In this document: one piece after another, positions 1 to 5,069 of the stretch
Position numbering within the stretch: the stretch's first letter is position 1
Layout of the letters: every line of letters begins with the position of its first letter
NCBI GenBank assembly: GCA_018725345.1
Contig: QLUI01000146.1
Span: forward strand, 1-5,149
Direction of reading: 5' to 3'
Length of the DNA: 5,149 nucleotides
DNA from: Bacillota bacterium
GTDB taxonomy: Bacteria > Bacillota > Dethiobacteria > Dethiobacterales > Dethiobacteraceae
Translations under genes and position numbers: made by a program
The notes under the pieces: model-generated
Told to the model about the DNA's origin: nothing
Database searches by the model: none
The model's input: the letters and a program-made list of their open reading frames with translations, nothing else

Positions 1-92
1 CGAATAGGGGACTGAAACTTCTGGCGCACTGGCGCCTGATTTCTGACCTCCAGACGTTACACCGATTGCCCCGACGAATAGGGGACTGAAAC
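1..92 (+). CRISPR. Leader-distal end of a CRISPR array (one partial repeat, one spacer, one full repeat)
   Basis: The 18-base string CGAATAGGGGACTGAAAC occurs at 1-18 and again, identically, at 75-92, giving a repeat-plus-spacer period of 74. Taking the usual GTT start at 56 gives a 37-base repeat (56-92) and a 37-base spacer (19-55). The upstream half of the other repeat lies outside the window, so this 5' boundary is inferred. The repeat contains a short dyad, CCCC at 69-72 and GGGG at 81-84, and ends in ACTGAAAC. That ending is typical of Cas6-processed type I or type III arrays, where the last eight bases become the 5' tag of crRNA. The orientation implies plus-strand transcription from a leader left of the window, so the oldest spacers are seen here. 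No cas gene is present, so the subtype cannot be assigned. Confidence 0.85.
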
Positions 93-108
93 CGTCTTGG
101 AAATGTGT

Positions 109-135
109 CCGATCCGATAGGGGAATGGTCTCAAC
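109..135 (+). repeat. Degenerate terminal CRISPR repeat remnant
   Basis: The stretch CCGATCCGATAGGGGAATGG followed by TCTCAAC resembles the 3' half of the upstream repeat (CCGACGAATAGGGGACTGAAAC). The core ATAGGGGA is shared, and small insertions separate the flanking matches CCGA, TG and AAC. It begins only 16 bases after the last intact repeat, too close for a full spacer plus a full repeat. A deletion or decay at the distal end would explain this. Degenerate final repeats are common at the trailer end of arrays. The match is short and gapped, so chance similarity is possible. Confidence 0.45.
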
Positions 136-232
136 GCTCATATTCATCATCCTGTTCATCGGGTGGTTCCTCTACAGCATCCTTTTCAAAAGCAAGATCA
201 TACAGGCGAGTGCCCGAATCTCTCCCGGGTCT
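131..232 (-). pseudogene. Possible C-terminal coding remnant of an unknown protein (minus strand)
   Basis: On the minus strand a frame runs for 33 codons from just after a stop at 233-235 to a TGA at 131-133. It ends in a very acidic, proline-containing tail (about AVEEPPDEQDDEYER), preceded by GTRLYDLAFEKD. This looks like the C-terminus of a real protein, but there is no upstream start or ribosome binding site in the frame. The frame also ends inside the degenerate CRISPR repeat. I do not recognise the family. The opposite strand reads as a hydrophobic stretch, which is simply what the complement of Asp/Glu codons gives. This is a tentative call of decayed coding sequence. Confidence 0.2.
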
Positions 233-259
233 TCACTAAAATAATATGGCATATCCGGG

Positions 260-323
260 ACAATTATTGTAAAATGAACCTACAGAAACAATTTTCTTTT
301 CTGTAAAATTGAGGCAATATTGC
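260..323 (+). promoter_or_regulatory. Upstream region of the SNF2 gene with three inverted repeats and a possible -10 element
   Basis: Three dyads lie in the 80 bases before the helicase. ACAATTATTGT (260-270) is a perfect palindrome around a central T. TACAGAAA (281-288) pairs with TTTCTGTA (298-305) across a nine-base loop. GCAATATTGC (314-323) is a perfect palindrome directly ahead of the ribosome binding site. The first and third share the half-site CAAT, so they could be two sites for one dimeric repressor. TGTAAAAT also occurs twice (268-275 and 302-309). The second copy contains TAAAAT, a 5/6 match to a sigma-A -10 box, but no good -35 box precedes it at normal spacing. The dyads are seen directly; their regulatory role is inferred. 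Confidence 0.35.
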
Positions 324-325
324 TT

Positions 326-333
326 GGGGTGAT
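326..333 (+). promoter_or_regulatory. Ribosome binding site deciding the TTG start of the SNF2 gene
   Basis: GGGGTGAT matches the anti-Shine-Dalgarno complement (AGGAGGTGAT) over GGTGAT. It sits six bases ahead of the TTG at 340. The nearby GTG at 335 is in a different frame, which supports TTG as the start codon. Confidence 0.7.
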
Positions 334-339
334 AGTGTT

Positions 340-2397
340 TTGGAAAAATATTTGTTTAAGCTGAAAAAGGACCTGCTGGAAATAAATGCGCTGGAATTGG
401 ATGACACCTTGCTGTCATTGCTGGATACCAGAGCAGGTGGCAACGATAGTGAAGTCGAATTCGTTAACGAAGAAGGGTTGGTTAGAAAATTTAAATTAAA
501 TAAGGAAGAAAGGATTATTTCCGGCAGAGGCATAAAAGGATTTTTTAACTCCTACCAAGCTGAATTTTTGTTTGTGGAAAGCAGTCCTACCGGGGGCTGG
601 AAAATTTCTGCGCCGCGGAAAATGCCTGACAGATGGGCGGAAAAAATTATTGACAACCCGGCAGCCAAAGAGCGGCTGGAAACAGTACTCAAGGCAATGA
701 ACGGGCTGAATCCGGGAGACCAAAAGTGGTTTGAACTTTACCACCAGGCCAGAGAGTTTGTAGTTGATTCCCAGGAAAACCGCTTGTTATGCCTGCCTTA
801 TCTCAGGGATCTGGAGCCTTATGAATATCAATTGCGCGCAGTAAAATCAGCCATCGATAGGTTCAAGGGACGAGTGATGTTTAGCGATGAGGTGGGACTG
901 GGCAAAACTATCGAGGCAGGCATTGGCATGTTGGAATATATCATGAGGGGTTTGGTCAAAAAGGTGCTGGTTCTAGTCCCCCCTTCCCTGGTCAACCAGT
1001 GGTATTATGAAATTAAGCGAAAATTAAATCAGGATTTTATCAGAGCCGATGAACCTGAGTTTAAGAAGCTGGGTGACCAAGCGTGGGTCCAGAATAATAA
1101 GGTGATTGCTTCTTTGGCTTTGGCGAAAAGAAAAAGCAATAGTGATATCATCTCCCAAATCAATTATGACCTGGTTATTGTTGACGAAGCTCACCACTTG
1201 AAAAGCCGCAATTCGGTAGCCTGGAAGTTTGTGAATAACATTAAAAAGAAGTACATCTTTTTGTTGACTGCCACTCCGGTACAAAATAACCTGGAGGAAT
1301 TGTACAACTTAATCACCCTGCTCAAACCAGGACAACTGAAAACCTACAGCAATTTTAAGAAGAATTTTATGGAAGGCCGGGAAGGGATTGAAGCAAAAAA
1401 CGTACCCAGATTGAGGGAGCTGCTGGCAGACGTGATGATCAGAAATAAGCGCAGTGATGTGGGCATCAAGTTTACCGGGCGTCAGGCAGTTACCACAGCT
1501 GTCCATTTACTTCCCAGGGAACAGGAAGTTTATGACAATATCAGTGATTTTATCAGAGAAAAATACCAGCAACAGCACCCGGTGTTAACCAGATTTGTGC
1601 TGAAAAACTTACAGGAACAAATGGGCAGTACTTTTTCGGCTATGGTAAACTCTCTGGCAACCAAAGCCGACAATGACCAGTTAGCTGCAGCCGACCGGCA
1701 GGTGTTCCGGGATTTTCATCGGCAGACACTGCAAATAGTGGAAAGTGAAGCTGAAACTAGTCCGAAGATGGTCAAGCTGGTGGAGATAGTCAAAGATTTT
1801 CAGGATAAAATGCTCATCTTCACGAAATACAAATCTACCCAGAAATTCATTGTCAAAACCTTGAAGCAAAATGGATTTGCCGTTGCTGAGTTTCACGGGG
1901 GTTTGCGGCGCAAGGATAAAGAAGAGCAAATTGCCTATTTTGAAAAAAAGGCAATTGTCCTGGTAAGCACGGAAGTTGGTGGCGAAGGTAGGAACCTGCA
2001 GTTTTGCAATGGTATGATTAACTATGATTTACCCTGGAATCCCATGGCCATTGAGCAAAGAATAGGACGATTGCACCGGATTGGACAAGCCCGGGATGTA
2101 TTTGTCTTTAATTTAGTTGCCAAAAATACGTTAGAATACCACATTCTAAATCTATTAGACCGGAAAATCAATATGTTTGAACTGGTGGTAGGTGAAGTAG
2201 ATCTGATTTTAGGCGATATTGAAGAAAAAGAGAATTTTGGAGATCTAATCATGAATGCCTGGGTACATTCTCCGGCAGTCGCTGATATGGAAAAAGAAAT
2301 GGACTCCCTGGGAGAGAAACTGTTGGAAAATAAAAATAAGCTGCTGAAAATTAAGCAACTGGATGAACTCTTGTTTGAGGAGAAGGAGAAAGTTTGA
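340..2397 (+). CDS. SNF2/RapA-type DEAD/DEAH-box helicase
   Basis: This 685-residue cytoplasmic superfamily-2 ATPase has all expected SNF2 motifs: a Q-like motif LEPYEYQLRA (158-167), motif I DEVGLGKT (183-190, Lys189), Ia VLVPPSLVNQW (211-221), II DEAHH (282-286), III LLTATPVQN (309-317 region), IV MLIFTKYKST (491-500), V STEVGGEGRNLQ (543-554) and VI QRIGRLHRIGQ (573-583). Family members use ATP to translocate on double-stranded DNA and displace bound proteins or polymerase. The closest named types I can suggest are RapA, Bacillus YqhH and the DISARM helicase DrmD; I cannot choose between them by eye. About 150 N-terminal residues precede the motor and match nothing I recognise. A charged helical tail follows (about 647-685). 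No nuclease domain is visible. The start is TTG with a strong ribosome binding site. The gene is probably the first of an operon with the 332-aa gene downstream. Confidence 0.93.
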   Translation: MEKYLFKLKKDLLEINALELDDTLLSLLDTRAGGNDSEVEFVNEEGLVRKFKLNKEERIISGRGIKGFFNSYQAEFLFVESSPTGGWKISAPRKMPDRWAEKIIDNPAAKERLETVLKAMNGLNPGDQKWFELYHQAREFVVDSQENRLLCLPYLRDLEPYEYQLRAVKSAIDRFKGRVMFSDEVGLGKTIEAGIGMLEYIMRGLVKKVLVLVPPSLVNQWYYEIKRKLNQDFIRADEPEFKKLGDQAWVQNNKVIASLALAKRKSNSDIISQINYDLVIVDEAHHLKSRNSVAWKFVNNIKKKYIFLLTATPVQNNLEELYNLITLLKPGQLKTYSNFKKNFMEGREGIEAKNVPRLRELLADVMIRNKRSDVGIKFTGRQAVTTAVHLLPREQEVYDNISDFIREKYQQQHPVLTRFVLKNLQEQMGSTFSAMVNSLATKADNDQLAAADRQVFRDFHRQTLQIVESEAETSPKMVKLVEIVKDFQDKMLIFTKYKSTQKFIVKTLKQNGFAVAEFHGGLRRKDKEEQIAYFEKKAIVLVSTEVGGEGRNLQFCNGMINYDLPWNPMAIEQRIGRLHRIGQARDVFVFNLVAKNTLEYHILNLLDRKINMFELVVGEVDLILGDIEEKENFGDLIMNAWVHSPAVADMEKEMDSLGEKLLENKNKLLKIKQLDELLFEEKEKV

Positions 2398-2537
2398 AAC
2401 ACTGTGATTTACACGCCATCCCAAAAAGAGGCGCAACAAAGCAGACCACCTGGAAGTGGCCGTCAGCGAGTGCCCAACACGTTAAGCGGAGGCACTGGAG
2501 CAAATCAGATGCGTAGCGGAAAGGAATGGTCATAACA
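2398..2537 (+). other. Unexplained gap between the helicase and its downstream partner
   Basis: This spacer is long for two genes of one apparent operon and looks more G+C-rich than its neighbours. It can form small hairpins: AGTGCC (2469-2474) with GGCACT (2491-2496), and CCAC (2446-2449) with GTGG (2456-2459). AGCGGA occurs at 2485-2490 and 2515-2520, each followed by a similar G-rich stretch, so it is an imperfect direct repeat with a 30-base step. A GTG-initiated frame (2404-2535, 43 codons) is open but has a Gln/Ser/Gly/Arg/Pro-rich product and no well-placed ribosome binding site. I see no T-tract terminator and recognise no riboswitch or mobile element. Confidence 0.3.
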
Positions 2538-3536
2538 ATGAGACTACAGAAGTTTGTTACTGCCGTCATCGAAGCTTTGGGCGGAATTGTGGTTCCGTTG
2601 GAATACGGACTATGTCACGTACTTATCCCCGATGAGTACAAAGAATATTTTCTAGACAAAACAGAATTGTATCTTTCCTTTGACTTTGAAGTAGCCCAGG
2701 AAAACCCTGAGTCGGAGTTTATCAATTTTGGCAGTTATCTCCTGGAAAATCTTTTGGAACTGGCCCGGAAAAAAGCGGTCAGCAATCTGCGCTTTGCCGA
2801 AGTGGACCGGCTCACGATGACTAATGCTTTAAAAAAAATCAACCTGGTCATGGCTGATGTGCCTGGAGAAAAAGAAATAATCAGGGAACGCCCCATAATG
2901 GGAGTATGGGCAGCCTTTAACTTTAGAGTCACCTATATTGCTGATGAAAAAGCGGAGGAAGTCCGGCAGCAGTGGGTAAATCTTTTGACCGGTGAACCTG
3001 ATGATGAGATCCAAAAACAACAAAGCAATATTTTTTTCGGGCAACAACCGGTACACAATTACCCGGTCCCGGTTGAGCTAGATATTGTAGCCGGTTTTGA
3101 ACAAGCTTTCCGGTTGGTTAAACAGTTAGCAACACAAACAGGAGAAAAACTGCTCAGCGCAAAAGACCTAAGGAAGGATGTTGACAGGATTCAAAACTAT
3201 TATGCTGAATTGGCAAAGGAAAATGCCCAAAAGATGACTCGGAAAGGCATCACTGAAGAAAGGAAGCAGGAACTAGCTGCCAAGTTAATTGCCATCCAGG
3301 CTGAATGTCAAAAACAAATCCGGGAAATTAATAATAAATATGCGGTAAAAACAGAGGTTATCTTAGATCACGGGATTTTGTACTTTATTCCCCAAATTGA
3401 ATATGGTATCAAGATTGTGTTCAGGAAATCCCAGCAAGAGGCAACTGTAGACTATAATCCGGTATTGAAAAAGTTTAGAGTCCGTCAACATGATAATGCC
3501 TTTATCCCAGAGAGATTTTCTTCCCTTAATCTTTGA
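2538..3536 (+). CDS. Helicase-associated protein of unknown function, possibly YqhG-like
   Basis: The product is 332 residues, soluble, with no signal peptide or membrane segment. The N-terminal half (about 1-155) looks like a mixed alpha/beta domain. It includes EFINFGSYLLENLLELA (60-76) and a segment around PIMGVWAAFNFRVTYIADEK (119-138). These remind me of the Bacillus YqhG family, whose gene adjoins the SNF2 helicase gene yqhH; this is from memory and not aligned. Residues about 207-267 are charged and helical, probably a coiled coil. A C-terminal beta-rich end follows (about 271-317). No catalytic motif is apparent. I chose the ATG at 2538 because AAAGGA (2520-2525) lies 12 bases upstream. 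An in-frame ATG at 2526 would abut that site and add only four residues. Its position suggests a partner or regulator of the helicase. Confidence 0.75.
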   Translation: MRLQKFVTAVIEALGGIVVPLEYGLCHVLIPDEYKEYFLDKTELYLSFDFEVAQENPESEFINFGSYLLENLLELARKKAVSNLRFAEVDRLTMTNALKKINLVMADVPGEKEIIRERPIMGVWAAFNFRVTYIADEKAEEVRQQWVNLLTGEPDDEIQKQQSNIFFGQQPVHNYPVPVELDIVAGFEQAFRLVKQLATQTGEKLLSAKDLRKDVDRIQNYYAELAKENAQKMTRKGITEERKQELAAKLIAIQAECQKQIREINNKYAVKTEVILDHGILYFIPQIEYGIKIVFRKSQQEATVDYNPVLKKFRVRQHDNAFIPERFSSLNL

Positions 3537-3573
3537 GTGACAATCGGTAGTTTTCTAAACAATTAAACGAAGT

Positions 3574-3612
3574 AGGCTCAACAATTCAGACTACCAGTTG
3601 ACTGTTGAGCCT
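3574..3612. repeat. 10-bp perfect inverted repeat in the intergenic region
   Basis: AGGCTCAACA (3574-3583) is the exact complement of TGTTGAGCCT (3603-3612), with a 19-base loop. It lies 37 bases after the stop of the upstream gene and could act as a weak transcription terminator, but no T-run follows the second arm (TAAGTGTAC). It directly precedes a transposase-like relic, so it could instead be a trace of a mobile-element end. A second pairing, GGTAGT (3546-3551) with ACTACC (3590-3595), interleaves with it. Confidence 0.55.
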
Positions 3613-3694
3613 TAAGTGTACAGCTTCTCATTCAACTCTTAACACCAGAATATTCCGGGCATACCAGATATCTGCCATCAACCCCTTTTTTATA

Positions 3695-3826
3695 AACCGG
3701 GAAAAGCTGTGGACACAAAAAGTGTGCCTGACAGAGTTAGCACGCACTATTTGCGAGAACCTACAGTGGGTTGCTCCCAACGGCAATAACAAATATTATA
3801 GGGACGCCTTGGCGTTTCAAAATCAT
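3695..3826 (+). pseudogene. Transposase N-terminal relic (DUF4338/DruA- or IS4-like winged helix)
   Basis: The frame upstream of and continuous with the HD gene reads INREKLWTQKVCLTELARTI, then CENLQWVAPNGNNKYYRDAL. The pattern Leu-Thr-Glu-Leu-Ala-x3-Cys-Glu-x-Leu-x-Trp-x2-Pro-x-Gly is what I remember from the N-terminal helix-turn-helix region of some transposases and DUF4338/DruA-type proteins, where it precedes a further helix and the catalytic domain. No catalytic domain follows: the frame passes into GEGTEEN and then the ATG of the HD gene. I read it as a truncated insertion-sequence fragment. It has no start with a ribosome binding site; the nearest in-frame upstream start is a TTG at 3605 inside the inverted repeat. 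The assignment is by memory of family sequence, not by search. Confidence 0.4.
3771..3799 (+). promoter_or_regulatory. Candidate sigma-A promoter for the HD-domain gene
   Basis: TTGCTC (3771-3776) and TATTAT (3794-3799) are separated by exactly 17 bases. They match the -35 and -10 consensus at 3/6 and 5/6 positions. The predicted start of transcription near 3806 would leave a leader of about 45 bases before the ATG at 3851. The promoter would lie inside the transposase-like relic, giving the HD gene its own transcription unit. Matches of this quality also arise by chance. Confidence 0.35.
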
Positions 3827-3850
3827 GCCGGCGAGGGTACGGAGGAAAAT

Positions 3851-5047
3851 ATGGTTAAAAAAGAACTAATTGAACTTTTATTTGAGGCGGCCAGTATCCA
3901 GCGTTGGAATGACCATATCCGGCCGCACAAAGGCTTTACAGAATTGGACAAGCAGGCACATAAAATGATTTTTGCTTATGTACTGGCAAAATTTGAGACA
4001 GCCGACCGAAATACGCCCATCAGCTGGCGCAAACTGATTGAGGGCGGTTTTTTCGAACTATTGCACCGTATTGTGCTGACAGATATAAAGCCGCCGATTT
4101 TTCACAAACTGATGGCAGAGAAAGGCGATAAACTGAACGGCTGGGTGCTTGACCGGCTTCGTGACAGCGTGGCGCCGGTAGGCGGCGGGTTCGCGGATAA
4201 TTTCTCTATCTATCTTTTTGACGCTGAATATGCCGCTTTGGAGAAAAAAATCCTGAAAGCCGCTCATTATCTCGCCACCAATTGGGAATTTTCGATTATC
4301 TACCACCTAAATGCCAACCTGTACGGACTTAATGAAACAAAAGCCAAAATTGCCGATGAGATCGAGGAGCACTATGAGCTAGCCGGCGTCCAAAAACTGC
4401 AACTCGGCAAGAAAACAAGTCACTTTATGGATTTGGTGGGGCAGCTCCGTTTTCAGCAACGCTGGGCGCAAACGCCCCGTATCCCGGAAACATCAGTGAT
4501 GGGGCATATGTTGATTGTGGCCATGCTTTCCTATTTGGCGAGCGTAGAACTGGGAGCCTGTGACAAGAGGGTTAGCAATAATTATTTTTCGGGCCTTTTT
4601 CATGATTTGCCGGAAGTGCTGACGCGTGATATCGTCTCTCCGGTAAAGCGCTCTGTGGAAGGGTTGGAAGAACTGATTAAGGAAATTGAAAGCCGGCAGG
4701 TGGAAGAGAAACTGCTTCCGCTTCTGCCGGCTGCGTGGCACAAGGAACTCCGTTATTTCATGGAAGATGAATTTGCCAACAAAATTTGTCTGGACGGCAG
4801 CGTGCGCCATGTTGAGCCGGGAGAAATTGGCAGGCAGTTCAATGAGGATTGCTATTCTCCCATCGACGGTGAGTTAATAAAAACTTGTGACCATTTCGCC
4901 GCATACATGGAAGCGTATCTTTCCATGTCTCACGGAGTACGTTCCCATTATCTAAAAGATGGATATCACGCGCTTTTTGAACAATACAGGGAAAAGAAAG
5001 TGGCGGGAATGGAGTTTGGCCGCTGGTTCAATTACTTCCAACTATAA
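3851..5047 (+). CDS. Tandem HD-domain phosphohydrolase, YfbR-like 5'-deoxynucleotidase C-terminal domain
   Basis: The product is 398 residues and probably cytoplasmic. The C-terminal half follows E. coli YfbR closely in pattern: LRFQQRW (199-205; compare the substrate-binding Arg18-Trp19 of YfbR), His219 in MGHM, FHDLPEVLTRDIVSPVK (250-266; His251-Asp252, Glu255, Asp260) and KTCDHFAAY (344-352; Asp347). The full metal set H...HD...D is therefore present. YfbR removes phosphate from deoxynucleoside 5'-monophosphates using a divalent metal. The N-terminal half repeats the layout: QRW at 17-19, His37, FFELLHRIVLTDIKPPI (67-83) and KAAHYLATNWE (136-146). There the HD dyad is His72-Arg73 and the last Asp aligns with His139, so it looks catalytically dead. 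I start at ATG 3851 because GGAGGA (3841-3846) is ideally placed and the family-like sequence begins here. The longer in-frame extension to 3605 reads as transposase relic. Confidence 0.88.
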   Translation: MVKKELIELLFEAASIQRWNDHIRPHKGFTELDKQAHKMIFAYVLAKFETADRNTPISWRKLIEGGFFELLHRIVLTDIKPPIFHKLMAEKGDKLNGWVLDRLRDSVAPVGGGFADNFSIYLFDAEYAALEKKILKAAHYLATNWEFSIIYHLNANLYGLNETKAKIADEIEEHYELAGVQKLQLGKKTSHFMDLVGQLRFQQRWAQTPRIPETSVMGHMLIVAMLSYLASVELGACDKRVSNNYFSGLFHDLPEVLTRDIVSPVKRSVEGLEELIKEIESRQVEEKLLPLLPAAWHKELRYFMEDEFANKICLDGSVRHVEPGEIGRQFNEDCYSPIDGELIKTCDHFAAYMEAYLSMSHGVRSHYLKDGYHALFEQYREKKVAGMEFGRWFNYFQL

Positions 5048-5069
5048 ACATGGCACTTGCACTATGCTT

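Noticed and set aside
206..215. GCGAGTGCCC shared between 206-215 and 2466-2475
   Set aside because: Several ten-base matches are expected by chance in a window of this size, and the flanks do not extend the match.
2022..2402. 126-codon minus-strand frame across the helicase 3' end
   Set aside because: It is a Ser/Phe-rich shadow of the helicase coding strand, with no domain and no ribosome binding site; the plus-strand frame is clearly the gene.
2398..2525. Riboswitch between the helicase and the partner gene
   Set aside because: The hairpins are short and I see no known aptamer core, including the glycine aptamer considered because yqhH lies next to the gcv operon in Bacillus.
2404..2535. 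GTG-initiated 43-codon frame in the gap after the helicase
   Set aside because: The product is rich in Gln, Ser, Gly, Arg and Pro with no recognisable pattern. The nearest ribosome-binding-like sequence is about 16 bases upstream, inside the helicase stop region. The frame also overlaps the next gene.
340..3536. Full DISARM system
   Set aside because: Only a SNF2-type helicase is present. No methyltransferase, DrmA helicase, DUF1998 protein or phospholipase-D-type nuclease is visible in the window.
4493..4810. 105-codon minus-strand frame inside the HD gene
   Set aside because: It lies opposite the conserved HD motifs and shows no protein-family pattern, so it is a shadow frame.
4686..4877. 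63-codon plus-strand frame inside the HD gene
   Set aside because: It is an out-of-frame overlap with the well-supported HD coding sequence, and its product is Arg/Trp/Cys-rich and without a pattern.
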